Assembly: GCF_903819335.1 (NCBI RefSeq)
Contig: NZ_CAIJDE010000063.1
Coordinates: 62,001-126,000, forward strand
Origin: Flavobacterium panici
GTDB taxonomy: Bacteria; Bacteroidota; Bacteroidia; Flavobacteriales; Flavobacteriaceae
Direction of reading: 5' to 3'
DNA length: 64,000 nucleotides
The notes under the pieces: generated by a model
What the model was told of the DNA's origin: nothing
The model's database searches: none
Seen by the model: the letters and a program-made list of their open reading frames with translations, nothing else
Program-made: the position numbers and the translations under genes
Shown: in pieces, positions 8,557-17,872 of the stretch
Layout of the letters: every line of letters starts with the position of its first letter
Numbering within the stretch: the first letter of the stretch is position 1

Positions 8557-9537
8557 TTATTTTGGAATAACTTTAAAAGAAACAATACTATTTGTGTTTA
8601 CAAAAACTGTAACGTATTCACCAATATTATTGTCATAGGGAATTTGAAATTCTAAACCGCCTCTTTTTTCTTTTGCGTTTTTAATCAAAACGGGCTGATT
8701 CCTTTTATTTAAATAAAGAACCTGATCTGATTTTTTTACATTTTTAATTTCAACATCAATTTTATCTCCATATTTAGCTTCGATAATTCCGGTAGTTGGA
8801 GATTTAATTTTAAAATCGTTCTCGATTGTTTTATTATAAATTAAAGGTCCGTTAAGAAAAGCATCTTTATCTAATCTATCTCCCAAATAAGAACCGGAAT
8901 CAGGAAAATGTTTAGCGAAAAAATAATCCGGATCTGTATCAAAGTAAACAGGTGAAAAGTCATTTACCATTCTTCCTTTGCTATTATCAAAATAACCCTG
9001 CCCCCAAGTCACATCGATCAAACGCCATTTCCTGTCAATTAAAACAATATTCCATGCGTGATTTGAAGAAGTATTTTTTCGACCGATATCCCTTAATGAA
9101 ATTTTAGAATCTCCTCTGATAATTTCAGATTTCAATCCTGTTAATTCTGCTAAATGCTGGTATAAAGCCGTAAACCCTTCGCAGACAGCTTTCTTAGAAC
9201 TAAAGGCTTTTTGCCATAATCTGTCATTCAGTTCTTTAATTTTGCGTTGTTTTTCGGCTTCAGTAGAATAACTAAATCCCTGCGTTCTTGGCGGATTCAA
9301 AAAAGCATTGTAATCATATCTTATATTGAAGGCAATCCAGCTGTAAATTGCTCGTGCCTTGTCATAATCAGAATTGAAGTCTTCTTCAATTCTTTCCGCT
9401 AATTTTTCTGTGGTTGCAAAACTTTTTGGATATTTTGCAACGATTTTATCTACTTCATTAATTTTTTGTGCGAAAGTATAATTCAAAAAAATACTATTCA
9501 ACAAAAGGAATATAATAGCAATCTTTTTTTGTGGCAT
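8557..9537 (-). CDS. Exported transglutaminase-like (cysteine protease fold) protein
   Basis: This 326-residue protein has an N-terminal signal peptide ending near TFAQ. A transglutaminase-like core has the full Cys-His-Asp triad: C119 in KKAVCEGFTALYQ, H160 in SSNHAWNIV and D175 in RLIDVTWGQG. The C-terminal part (about 230-326) looks like a beta-rich domain of unknown role. Such proteins in Bacteroidetes are periplasmic or surface peptidase-like enzymes or cross-linkers, but the substrate is unknown. It abuts the upstream flavin reductase gene with no spacer (9537/9538), so the two are probably translated from one mRNA with the BrkB gene. Confidence 0.82.
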   Translation of the reverse strand: MPQKKIAIIFLLLNSIFLNYTFAQKINEVDKIVAKYPKSFATTEKLAERIEEDFNSDYDKARAIYSWIAFNIRYDYNAFLNPPRTQGFSYSTEAEKQRKIKELNDRLWQKAFSSKKAVCEGFTALYQHLAELTGLKSEIIRGDSKISLRDIGRKNTSSNHAWNIVLIDRKWRLIDVTWGQGYFDNSKGRMVNDFSPVYFDTDPDYFFAKHFPDSGSYLGDRLDKDAFLNGPLIYNKTIENDFKIKSPTTGIIEAKYGDKIDVEIKNVKKSDQVLYLNKRNQPVLIKNAKEKRGGLEFQIPYDNNIGEYVTVFVNTNSIVSFKVIPK

Positions 9538-10062
9538 TTAAAAATTTAATTTGATAATATCTTTGAGTTCTTTATCTAACTCAACGTTAGAAATTTTATT
9601 TTCTTGTAAATCAAAATTCGAGCCAAATGCTGGTAATGAAAAAGTTCCTTTAATTTCAGCTCCATATCTTGGCAAAGCATTTCGCGCAATTTCTAAAACG
9701 GAAGCGCCTCCTCTTGATCCTGGCGAAGTTGCCAGTAATAACATTGGTTTTTGCTGAAAAACTTCTTTCGTAATCCTGGAACTCCAATCGAATAAATTTT
9801 TGAATGCTGATGAATAATTATTGTTATTCTCGGCAAGAGAAACGACTAAAATATCTGCGCTGGCAAGTTTTGCAAGAAATGCTTTTGCAAGTTCGTGCTG
9901 TCCTACTTCTTTTTCAAGATCAACACTAAATAATGGCATTGCGTAATCGTTTAAATCTAAAACTTCGACATCGGCATTTTCGAATAAACCTGCTGCGTAA
10001 GTGGCTAATTTTTTATTGATCGAATGCTGACTGTTACTTCCTCCAAAGGCGATAATTTTCAT
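9538..10062 (-). CDS. NADPH-dependent FMN reductase family protein
   Basis: This 174-residue flavodoxin-fold protein starts with the phosphate-binding loop IAFGGSNSQHSINKKLA and carries the flavin-contacting segment SLAENNNNYSSAFKNLFDW and the later LLATSPGSRGGAS. Members reduce FMN or quinones using NAD(P)H. The physiological substrate is not determinable from sequence. Its start codon overlaps the stop of the BrkB gene by 4 bp (ATGA type), which indicates translational coupling, and it is followed immediately by the transglutaminase-like gene. Confidence 0.88.
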   Translation of the reverse strand: MKIIAFGGSNSQHSINKKLATYAAGLFENADVEVLDLNDYAMPLFSVDLEKEVGQHELAKAFLAKLASADILVVSLAENNNNYSSAFKNLFDWSSRITKEVFQQKPMLLLATSPGSRGGASVLEIARNALPRYGAEIKGTFSLPAFGSNFDLQENKISNVELDKELKDIIKLNF

Positions 10063-11018
10063 GGTTTTTCTTTTTGTAATTTTTCTTCTATTGGTTCTTT
10101 TTTTGTCTCGTCGATTTCGTAAATTTCTTTTGCTATTTCTACCGAGTACTCATTTGGATAAATTTTACCTCCGTAAGATTTTGCATATACTTTGGTAAAT
10201 TCTGCTCCAAAATACAGAATAATTGCCGAATAATAAACCCAAACTAAAATAATTATCACAGATCCTGCAGCACCGTAAACAGAGGCTACTGTTGAACTTC
10301 CTAAATAAAAACCGATGGCAAATTTACCAATCATAAAAAGTATAGCTGTAACTCCTGACCCTATAAAAGCATCTTTCCACTTGATTTTTCCATCTGGCAA
10401 TGTTCTAAAAATAATAGCAAAAAGAGTAGTAATACTTGCCAGTACAATAACTATATTAACTATATAAAATAAATAAACTGTACTCTCTGGAAAATAAACT
10501 TTTAAACGTGAACTAAGTAAGTCTAAAGTTGTACTTATAAAAAGACTGACCAGCATTAAAAAACCAACTGAGGCAATCATTGAGAATGACATTAAGCGGT
10601 TTTGAATAAATTTCTTAATTCCTTTATCTGGTTTTGCACGTAATCCCCAAATAAAATTAATAGAACTTTGTATTTCGGCAAAAACTCCTGACGCTCCAAT
10701 TAATAGCATTATGATTCCAAATACGGTTGCAAAAACATTATCGCCAGATAATTGTACATTTTTAATAGCTTCCTGAATTTGACTTGCAGCGCCGTTACCT
10801 ACCAAACCATTAATTTGTCCGTACAATTCTCCCGTTACAGCTTCCTCTCCAAAAAAGAAACCACAGATTGTAATGATAATAATCAATAAAGGCGGCAAAG
10901 CAAATATGGTGTAATATGCAAGTGCCGCACTTAGTTTAATGGCATTATCATCGTTAAATTCTAAAAAGGTATTTTTTAGTAGAAACCATGTCTTGGAGAA
11001 TATATTTTTGATTTTCAT
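10059..11018 (-). CDS. YihY/BrkB family inner membrane protein
   Basis: This 319-residue protein has six predicted membrane segments at about 30-55, 95-115, 140-165, 180-205, 215-240 and 250-275. It opens with the typical family feature AAALAYYTIFALPPLL preceded by a short cytoplasmic helix. The tail is charged (KKEPIEEKLQKEKP). The family was once called ribonuclease BN in error; its true function (possibly transport) is not settled. It is the first gene of a three-gene minus-strand unit with the flavin reductase and the transglutaminase-like protein. Confidence 0.9.
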   Translation of the reverse strand: MKIKNIFSKTWFLLKNTFLEFNDDNAIKLSAALAYYTIFALPPLLIIIITICGFFFGEEAVTGELYGQINGLVGNGAASQIQEAIKNVQLSGDNVFATVFGIIMLLIGASGVFAEIQSSINFIWGLRAKPDKGIKKFIQNRLMSFSMIASVGFLMLVSLFISTTLDLLSSRLKVYFPESTVYLFYIVNIVIVLASITTLFAIIFRTLPDGKIKWKDAFIGSGVTAILFMIGKFAIGFYLGSSTVASVYGAAGSVIIILVWVYYSAIILYFGAEFTKVYAKSYGGKIYPNEYSVEIAKEIYEIDETKKEPIEEKLQKEKP

Positions 11019-11393
11019 TTGCTGATTTTTTTAGATATTCTCTCAAATTTACGCAATAATGAAAAATTTTGGGTTCTTGATTTTTAATGGAATTTTACAT
11101 TTTTTCCATCTACCGATCATATATTCCTAGCGGAATATTTTGCGGCCGTCTAAAAACATTGGCTACCGATATTTAATTCCTAGCGGAATTTCCTGTCCTA
11201 CATAAATACCTGTTTATTACTAAGCGGATAATCTCGTTAGATTTAATATTCTAACCAAAAAACAGATGTATTTTTAACGGAATTTCCTGTAATGTATAAA
11301 CACCTATTTATTACTAACAGAATAATCTCGTAGAGATTTAATATCGGTAACCAAAAAACAGACGTACAGCAATTGTCCCATAGGGACTATACA
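11019..11393. repeat. Gene-free spacer with degenerate direct repeats and short palindromes
   Basis: No gene is visible in these 375 bp. Two direct copies of a roughly 94-bp unit lie at about 11175-11270 and 11271-11366, sharing CGGAATTTCCTGT, TTATTACTAA, ATAATCTCGT and ACCAAAAAACAGA. Palindromic words of the ATTCC-TAGC-GGAAT type occur near 11122-11138 and 11175-11190, and GTCCCATAGGGAC near 11376-11388. The 3' part may also end transcripts of the minus-strand gene upstream. Confidence 0.7.
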
Positions 11394-12071
11394 TTATTTA
11401 TAATGACAAAAAATCCCTTTATCATAAACTGTCCACAAACTTGCTTTTTGATTTGCCGCTTTTAAAGCATTATTTGCCCAGGTATTACAAGTATAAAAAA
11501 GACTGTAACTTCCTTTGGCTTCATAAAAAGCATCTTTCTTTCCGTAGCTGTGGCCTTCAATCCATTCCGGATGAATTGGATCGCTGAAACTATCCGAAAT
11601 ATAATTAACCAGACTTTGATAGTTTTCTTTTGAAATCAAAATGCGTTTGCAATCCTCACCTTCTCTCAATTGTTTAAAAAATGTAGTATGCATTGCCGAT
11701 GAACTGATTCCGAATGCAGCTTTGCAGGCTGTACTTGCTTTTAAATCTGACCACTCCGGCGTATCTAAATAAAAACCTTTGTCGCCCCAGCCAAAAGCAA
11801 TAAAGTTCATTAATGAATCTTTTGATTGTGTTTGGTTAAACTGAATCTCGTTTCGCCAATCTTTGATTTCATTTTTTATGGGAACGACAATATCCGTATG
11901 AACTCCGTTTGAAAGAATGTAAATAGGAACGGCATTTTGCTCTTCGACCTGAGCGACATCTGAATTAACGGTAATTTTAGAAATCAGATAAACAGATAAT
12001 ACATAAAGGACAAGAAAACTAAAGATTCCGATAAATGTCCATTTTAAAATTTTGAAAGTTTTTTTTAGCAT
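11394..12071 (-). CDS. DUF2459 / TIGR02117-like protein
   Basis: This 225-residue protein has one N-terminal membrane helix (about 9-31) followed by an extracytoplasmic domain. The stretches LSNGVHTDIVVPIKNE, IAFGWGDKGFYLDTP and TACKAAFGISSSAMHTTFF match the pattern of the DUF2459 family, named for occurrence near urease genes in some bacteria. NTWANNALKAANQKASLWT near the end with its cysteine could be part of a peptidase-like site, but this is inference. No urease genes are present here. It is a single minus-strand gene between repeat-rich spacers. Confidence 0.75.
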   Translation of the reverse strand: MLKKTFKILKWTFIGIFSFLVLYVLSVYLISKITVNSDVAQVEEQNAVPIYILSNGVHTDIVVPIKNEIKDWRNEIQFNQTQSKDSLMNFIAFGWGDKGFYLDTPEWSDLKASTACKAAFGISSSAMHTTFFKQLREGEDCKRILISKENYQSLVNYISDSFSDPIHPEWIEGHSYGKKDAFYEAKGSYSLFYTCNTWANNALKAANQKASLWTVYDKGIFCHYK

Positions 12072-12346
12072 TTTGATTAGTTTATTTTAGATTAGTAATT
12101 GGTAATTTTTCTGTAACCAATTTTTGAGCCAAAAATTTTCAAACTGTAAATTTGCTTACGAAATGGCACGCGGATTTTACGGATTCGCTTTCGCGAAAGC
12201 GCGGATTTACACGGATTTTTTTATTCTCCTTTTTGTCAGGCTGAGCGAAGTCGAAGCCCGCAAAGATTGGCAATACTTTGTGGAGCTTCTTGCGTGGGCT
12301 TCGACTTCGCTCAGCCTGACAGTTGAGACCTCAAATAATAACATAA
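12072..12346. repeat. Repeat-bearing spacer upstream of the DUF2459-like gene
   Basis: The spacer contains no credible gene. It carries a palindrome GCTTTCGCGAAAGC (12187-12200) flanked by CGGATTTTACGGATT and CGGATTTACACGGATTT words. It also holds a long hairpin made from a 25-bp perfect inverted repeat (12235-12259 with 12296-12320) containing the word CTTCGACTTCGCTCAG. The same word recurs at 16452 and 26041. Confidence 0.8.
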
Positions 12347-12347
12347 A

Positions 12348-12375
12348 AAAACTGCTGAATTCCTCCAGCAGTTTT
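12348..12375 (-). terminator. Terminator of ychF
   Basis: A 10-bp stem (12348-12357 with 12366-12375) with an 8-base loop runs into a T-run when read on the minus strand, just past the ychF stop. Confidence 0.75.
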
Positions 12376-12419
12376 AGTCTATTCTCTATAATTTTTATTC
12401 TATCTTCTTAAAAAAAAAA

Positions 12420-13514
12420 TTAAACGTTAAAACGGAAATGCATTACATCACCATCTTTCACAACATATTCTTTTCCTTCAACTTTGAATTTTCCAGCTTC
12501 TTTTGCTTTTGCTTCAGAACCGTATTGAACGTAATCTTCGTATGAAATAACTTCGGCACGGATGAAACCTTTTTCAAAATCGGTGTGGATAACTCCTGCT
12601 GCTTGAGGTGCAGTTGCTCCAATATTGATTGTCCAAGCACGAACTTCTTTTACACCTGCTGTAAAATAAGTTTGTTGTTTTAATAATTTGTAAGCAGCAC
12701 GAATTAAAACTGACGCTCCCGGCTCTGTTAATCCCATATCTTCAAGGAAAACCTGACGCTCTTCGTAGCTTTCTAATTCTGTAATATCAGCTTCCGCTCC
12801 TACTGAAAGAATGATAACTTCTGCATCTTCATCTTTTACTAATTCACGAACCTGGTCAACATATTTATTTCCGTTTACAGCAGAACTTTCGTCAACATTA
12901 CAAACATATAAAACTGGTTTTGCAGTAATTAATTGAAAAGATTCCATTAGAACTTCTTCGTCATTACCTTGAGGAGTAATTGTACGCGCAGATTTAGCTT
13001 GTAATAATGCTTCTCTAATTCTGTCTAAAAGTGCCTTTTCAGTTTGCGCTTCTTTATTTCCTGTTTTTGCAGCACGATTTACTTTTTCTAAACGTTTTTC
13101 AACTGTTTCTAAATCTTTCAGCTGCAATTCGATATCGATCGTTTCTTTATCACGAATTGGATTTACGTTTCCGTCTACGTGAACAATATTATCATTATCA
13201 AAACAACGTAAAACGTGAATGATAGCATTACATTCTCTAATGTTTCCTAAAAACTGGTTTCCAAGACCTTCACCTTTACTTGCTCCTTTTACCAAACCTG
13301 CAATATCTACGATATCTACAGTTGCCATTTGTACACGCTCTGGTTTTACTAATTCCTCTAATTTGTTGATTCTCGGATCCGGAACGTTTACAACACCAAT
13401 ATTAGGTTCGATTGTACAAAACGGAAAGTTCGCACTCTGCGCTTTTGCATTAGATAAACAATTAAATAATGTTGATTTTCCAACATTTGGTAATCCTACA
13501 ATTCCTGCTTTCAT
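12420..13514 (-). CDS. ychF: Redox-regulated ATPase YchF (Obg-related)
   Basis: This 364-residue P-loop protein binds the ribosome and hydrolyses ATP. G1 is GLPNVGKST at residues 7-15, and G3 is the DIAGLVKGASKGEGLGNQFL region. The G4 position reads NVDE instead of NKxD, the substitution that gives YchF its ATP preference. A coiled-coil insertion (about 130-175) and a C-terminal TGS domain (about 280-364) complete the family layout at the usual length. A possible minus-strand -7 box (TATATTTG) lies at 13649-13656. Identity is clear. Confidence 0.95.
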   Translation of the reverse strand: MKAGIVGLPNVGKSTLFNCLSNAKAQSANFPFCTIEPNIGVVNVPDPRINKLEELVKPERVQMATVDIVDIAGLVKGASKGEGLGNQFLGNIRECNAIIHVLRCFDNDNIVHVDGNVNPIRDKETIDIELQLKDLETVEKRLEKVNRAAKTGNKEAQTEKALLDRIREALLQAKSARTITPQGNDEEVLMESFQLITAKPVLYVCNVDESSAVNGNKYVDQVRELVKDEDAEVIILSVGAEADITELESYEERQVFLEDMGLTEPGASVLIRAAYKLLKQQTYFTAGVKEVRAWTINIGATAPQAAGVIHTDFEKGFIRAEVISYEDYVQYGSEAKAKEAGKFKVEGKEYVVKDGDVMHFRFNV

Positions 13515-13648
13515 CTGTTGTTTCTATTTATTTTATTGAACTTTGAGCTTATCAAAGTCCCACCATTAACTCTCTATTTTAATGGATTATGATTTACGTG
13601 TGTTTTTCTGTTTCTGCCAAAATGATATTTTTTGGCTTTAAAATTTTG

Positions 13649-13656
13649 CAAATATA
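13649..13656 (-). promoter_or_regulatory. Possible -7 element for ychF
   Basis: Read on the minus strand this is TATATTTG, matching the Bacteroidetes -7 consensus TAnnTTTG, about 135 bp before the ychF start. I do not see a clear TTG -33 element. Confidence 0.35.
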
Positions 13657-13808
13657 AGATTTAATACCTCGTGAGCGAAGTAAAAATGTGCATTAATATA
13701 ATTTTAAGGTTATTCTTAAAAATTTTTAAACTTATTATTAAGTTTTTGTTAAAAAATATTACTTTTATAAAAGTAATCAACAAAAAACCAAACAAAAAAC
13801 CAACAACC

Positions 13809-16442
13809 ATGAAAAAGATTGCATTATTTTTATTACTGCTGAATTCAGCATTTCTTTTTGCTCAAAAAGAAGTCTCGGGCGTCGTTAAGGATAAAACCGG
13901 AACACCACTTCCTGGTGTTAATATTGTCGAAAAAGGAACTTCGAATGGTGTTTCTACTGATTTTGAAGGTGGTTATAAAATCAAAGTTAAAGAAGGCGCT
14001 ACTCTTGTTTTTAGCTATGTAGGCTTTGGAACTGTCGAAAAATCAGCTTCGGGAGATAAAGTAGATGTAACTTTAGACGAAAGCGGCGGACAGGTTTTGA
14101 GCGATGTAGTCGTAACAGGTTCCAGAAGTACTAAAAGAACTGTTGTAAATTCTGCCGTTCCTATTGACGTTATTAATGTAAAAGACGTTACAACCCAAAG
14201 TGGAAAAATTGAAATCAATCAGTTACTGCAATACGTTGCTCCATCTTTTAATGCCAATAAACAATCTGGATCTGATGGTGCTGACCACGTCGATCCGGCT
14301 TCTTTAAGAGGTATGGGACCAGACCAGACTTTGGTTTTAATTAACGGAAAAAGAAGACACCAATCGTCTTTAATCAATTTATTTGGAACAAGAGGACGTG
14401 GAAATACAGGAACTGACTTAAATGCAATTCCGGCTGCTTCTATTAAAAGAATTGAAATTTTGCGTGACGGTGCTTCTGCCCAATACGGTTCTGATGCCAT
14501 TGCCGGAGTTATCAATATTATTACAAATGATAATGTAAACGAACTTACAGGATCTGTAACTTATGGTGTTTTTAATACGCATGCAAAAGGTGATTTCCTT
14601 CCGGGAACTCCAAACACAAAAGGATACCGATTAGATAAAGACGGAAACGGAAATTCATACGGAAAAGATCAGGATTTTGACGGAGGTTCTGTTAGAGTTG
14701 CTGCTAATTATGGTGTTGCATTAGGAACTAAAGGCGGATATGCAAACTTTACAGGAGAGTTTATAAATAAAAATAAAACTTTAAGACCTGCTTATGATTT
14801 TAGAAAAGGTTTTGGTGATGCCGAAATGCAAGGGGTAAATTTGTTTGCCAATTTTGCTGTTCCAATTGCTGACAAAACGGAGTTTTATGCTTTTGGAGGA
14901 AGTAATTTTAGAGATACAGATGCGTATGCTTTTACCAGAAATGATGGAGAAAGAGTTGTAGAGTCTGTTTATCCGGGTGGTTATACGCCTAGAATTACAT
15001 CAAAAATTAATGATAATTCAATCGCGGCAGGAATTAAGACTGAATCTGGCGGGGGATGGAAATTTGATTTGAGTAATACTTTCGGAAAAAATAAATTCCA
15101 GTATGACATTAAAGGAACTATAAATGCTTCTCTTGAAGAAAAATCTCCACACGAGTTTGACGCGGGAGGACATAGTTTGCTTCAAAACACAACCAATTTT
15201 GATATTTCTAAAAACTACGATAGTGTTCTTAGCGGTTTCAACATCGCTTTTGGAACTGAATTTAGAGTAGAGAAATTTGAAATTTTTGCTGGAGAAGAAG
15301 GTTCTTATACAACTTATGATACTAATGGAGTGCCAATTACAGATCCAACAACTCAAAGCGCCCCAATTGATCCTATTTCAGGGAATCCTAGACCGGGAAG
15401 TTCTCAAGGTTTTCCCGGTTACAGCCCTGCAAATGAAGTTAACGAAAGCCGCACCAACTTCTCTCTGTATGCTGATGGAGAGTTAGACGTAACTAAAGCT
15501 TTTATGGTAAACGCAGCGGTCCGTTTTGAAAATTACAGCGATTTTGGAAGTACTGTAAACGGAAAATTAGCCTCTAGATTAAAACTTGGTGATCACTTTA
15601 ACTTAAGAGGTTCTGTGAGTACAGGTTTCCGTGCGCCTTCTTTAGCTCAAATTTATTATAACTTACGTTTTACAAACTTTAATGCAAGCGGAGCAACGGA
15701 GGTTTTACTGGCACCAAATGACAGCGAAATTACAAGAGCTTTTGGTATTGGTAAATTAAATGAAGAAAAAGCTGTAAATGCTTCTTTAGGTTTCACAGCT
15801 TCTTTTGGAGATTTTACTGCAACGGTTGATGGTTATTATATTAAAGTAAAAGATCGTATTGTGCTTACCGGATATTTTGACGCAAGTGCTTTAAATCTTG
15901 GAGTTTCTGAAGCGCAGTTTTTTGCTAACGGAGTTGATACAAGTACACACGGTCTGGATTTAGTTTTATCATGGAAAAAAACGTATGATTTTGGAACTTT
16001 TGGAGCAACATTAGTTGGAAACATCAACGATATGAAAATTGACAAAGTGAAAAATGGCGATTTAGATGAAGCTACTTTCTTCGGAAAACGCGAGAAAGCA
16101 TTCTTATTAGCTTCTGCACCAGACAATAAGTTTGGTTTAAACTTAAATTATTCAAAAAGTAAGTTTGATGTAGGTTTAGCTTTTACTCGTTTCAGCAAAG
16201 TGGTTTTGGTTGATTATGCTGATGAAGATGATGTTTACAACCCAAGATTAGTTACCGATTTAACTGTAGGTTATCAATTTACAAAAAGTTTAAAATTAAC
16301 CCTTGGAAGCAACAACTTGTTTAATGTTTATCCAACAAAACAAGACGAACAAGGAAATACTGAAGCTGGTGGATATTGGGATGCTGTACAAATGGGTTTC
16401 AGCGGAGCTTATTACTATGCAAGACTTGGGTTTAATTTCTAA
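13809..16442 (+). CDS. TonB-dependent outer membrane receptor
   Basis: I place the start at the ATG at 13809, because it opens a clean signal peptide (MKKIALFLLLLNSAFLFAQ). The upstream in-frame extension from a GTG at 13671 is not signal-like. The 877-residue protein has a carboxypeptidase-regulatory-like domain (about 20-95; VSGVVKDKTGTPLPGVNIVE), a TonB box region (SDVVVTGSRSTKR), a plug domain (about 115-235, ending in EILRDGASAQYGSDAIAGV) and a beta-barrel that ends in aromatic YYYARLGFNF, the typical outer-membrane C-terminus. It has no SusD partner, so a siderophore, metal or vitamin ligand is more likely than a glycan, but the ligand is unknown. A terminator follows. Confidence 0.9.
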   Translation: MKKIALFLLLLNSAFLFAQKEVSGVVKDKTGTPLPGVNIVEKGTSNGVSTDFEGGYKIKVKEGATLVFSYVGFGTVEKSASGDKVDVTLDESGGQVLSDVVVTGSRSTKRTVVNSAVPIDVINVKDVTTQSGKIEINQLLQYVAPSFNANKQSGSDGADHVDPASLRGMGPDQTLVLINGKRRHQSSLINLFGTRGRGNTGTDLNAIPAASIKRIEILRDGASAQYGSDAIAGVINIITNDNVNELTGSVTYGVFNTHAKGDFLPGTPNTKGYRLDKDGNGNSYGKDQDFDGGSVRVAANYGVALGTKGGYANFTGEFINKNKTLRPAYDFRKGFGDAEMQGVNLFANFAVPIADKTEFYAFGGSNFRDTDAYAFTRNDGERVVESVYPGGYTPRITSKINDNSIAAGIKTESGGGWKFDLSNTFGKNKFQYDIKGTINASLEEKSPHEFDAGGHSLLQNTTNFDISKNYDSVLSGFNIAFGTEFRVEKFEIFAGEEGSYTTYDTNGVPITDPTTQSAPIDPISGNPRPGSSQGFPGYSPANEVNESRTNFSLYADGELDVTKAFMVNAAVRFENYSDFGSTVNGKLASRLKLGDHFNLRGSVSTGFRAPSLAQIYYNLRFTNFNASGATEVLLAPNDSEITRAFGIGKLNEEKAVNASLGFTASFGDFTATVDGYYIKVKDRIVLTGYFDASALNLGVSEAQFFANGVDTSTHGLDLVLSWKKTYDFGTFGATLVGNINDMKIDKVKNGDLDEATFFGKREKAFLLASAPDNKFGLNLNYSKSKFDVGLAFTRFSKVVLVDYADEDDVYNPRLVTDLTVGYQFTKSLKLTLGSNNLFNVYPTKQDEQGNTEAGGYWDAVQMGFSGAYYYARLGFNF

Positions 16443-16451
16443 AAGAAAAAA

Positions 16452-16476
16452 GGGCTTCGACTTCGCTCAGCCTGAC
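16452..16476. repeat. Single REP-like arm (CTTCGACTTCGCTCAG word)
   Basis: This is a 25-bp copy identical to the right arm at 12296-12320, here without its partner arm, placed 9 bp after the receptor stop codon. Confidence 0.8.
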
Positions 16477-16490
16477 AATACTAAAAACAA

Positions 16491-16518
16491 AAAATCCTGA
16501 ACAATAGTTCAGGATTTT
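16491..16518 (+). terminator. Terminator of the TonB-dependent receptor gene
   Basis: A 12-bp stem (16491-16502 with 16507-16518) with a 4-base loop is followed by a T-run. An A-run on the left could let it also act on the minus-strand gene opposite. Confidence 0.85.
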
Positions 16519-16571
16519 TTTATACTAATAAAAATAAACTAATAACAGCTTACTCTTTACTCTTTACTCTC

Positions 16572-17729
16572 TCACAATTTATAATCCAAAGAAGCAATAA
16601 TCGCTTTTTCTTCATCAGTTGCAACAAATCCTGAAATATCCCAGTAATTGGTCAATATTTTATTTCTTTTATTAAAAAGTGATTTCTCTTTAAACACATC
16701 ACTTTCTTTATACGTAAAATTTTGTCTGTTGAAATTTGTCGTAATAAAACTATTGCGAACCTGAATTTTCTTTACCTGATCTTTCAAAATAAGATTATAA
16801 GCTATTTCTTCATTTGAGCTTAATAAATAATAATTCTCCCCGTCTACCCTATAATCAACATTAATAAATGATCTTGTAATATTTTTAGAATTCACATCGG
16901 CCTTTTCTTCAAGTTTATCAAGATTCTGCGGTGTAATATCGATTTTAAACTCAATAATCAGTTTCTTTTCAGGATCATAAATAATCTCAAAATTATCAAT
17001 AGCTTCTTTCGCTTTATCCAGAGGCGTAATATACATTACATAATAATCCTTATTTTTAGCATGCCCTCGTATAATAAAATCATATTCTTTTTTCGCTTTT
17101 GGATCTAAAAGCGGATCAAAGTATTTAAAATCATTATAATTCTTCATTATATTATTCAAATCATAACCTCTTAAATCTGCACTTACATCTGTTTCCAGCA
17201 AGCCATAAGATCTGTTTTGTTCTACCAAAAGTGTTGTCGAAGGACTTCCTGAAAATTGAAAATTAACCAATCCGTCATTAAAATAAGAATATTTGTTATC
17301 CAGCATAAAAAACTCCCTTACGTAGACTTTTAATCTGTAAGATGATGCCAGTTTTTTTGATGAATTATCTACAAGTTTTTGAAGTACTTTTTGCGGAGAT
17401 TGCTTAGAAAGAACAATTTCATCTAGTTTGTTGTTATTACTTTTTAGATAAACAATAAATTTTTGATCTCCGTTTAAAGATGTCCAGCGTACCGTCAGAG
17501 TTTCATAATTGGTTTCTGAAACCTGTACGTTAGAACCGCCGGTAAGCATAAAAGTTACTTTACCTTCTTTATTGCTGGATAATATTTGTTTTGTTTTTAG
17601 AATAACAACTGTGGCATTTTCAATAGGAAGCTGTGTTTCTATATCTTTTACTACAATAGAATATTGTTCTTCCTGAGAAAAAACTGTCAAACTAAATAAA
17701 ACAAAAAATAAAAGTATGATTTTCCTCAT
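16572..17729 (-). CDS. Exported protein with carboxypeptidase-like regulatory domain
   Basis: This 385-residue protein starts with a signal peptide (MRKIILLFFVLFSLTVFSQ). Residues about 22-100 form a carboxypeptidase-regulatory-like beta-sandwich (VKDIETQLPIENATVVILKT, SNKEGKVTF), and a longer uncharacterised domain follows, with LDEIVLSKQSPQKVLQKLVDN at the junction. This layout is common in Bacteroidetes exported proteins of unknown role; the N-terminal domain resembles that of TonB receptors, but no plug or barrel is present. It faces the TonB receptor gene convergently. I give no specific function. Confidence 0.8.
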   Translation of the reverse strand: MRKIILLFFVLFSLTVFSQEEQYSIVVKDIETQLPIENATVVILKTKQILSSNKEGKVTFMLTGGSNVQVSETNYETLTVRWTSLNGDQKFIVYLKSNNNKLDEIVLSKQSPQKVLQKLVDNSSKKLASSYRLKVYVREFFMLDNKYSYFNDGLVNFQFSGSPSTTLLVEQNRSYGLLETDVSADLRGYDLNNIMKNYNDFKYFDPLLDPKAKKEYDFIIRGHAKNKDYYVMYITPLDKAKEAIDNFEIIYDPEKKLIIEFKIDITPQNLDKLEEKADVNSKNITRSFINVDYRVDGENYYLLSSNEEIAYNLILKDQVKKIQVRNSFITTNFNRQNFTYKESDVFKEKSLFNKRNKILTNYWDISGFVATDEEKAIIASLDYKL

Positions 17730-17844
17730 ATGCTTATTAAATTTTCACCTAAAGTATTAAATTTTTATTAAAAAAATAAGCGCTAAAATATAAAATATTA
17801 TAAACCAACGCAATAACTTTTTAACATTCCGAATAAAGCAAAAA

Positions 17845-17870
17845 AAATCCCGAGTTTGAGCTCGGGATTT
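17845..17870 (-). terminator. Terminator downstream of the ferredoxin/small membrane gene pair
   Basis: A 10-bp stem (17845-17854 with 17861-17870) with a 6-base loop runs into an extended T-run on the minus strand, 3 bp past the stop of the 144-residue gene. Confidence 0.8.
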
Positions 17871-17872
17871 TA

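Noticed and set aside
12124..12411. An open frame of 95 codons upstream of the DUF2459-like gene
   Set aside because: It runs through a REP-like hairpin and a terminator, and its composition follows those repeats and not a protein.
13671..13808. An upstream extension of the TonB-dependent receptor from a GTG
   Set aside because: The extension is hydrophobic-basic and lacks a signal peptide, while the ATG at 13809 opens a clean one.
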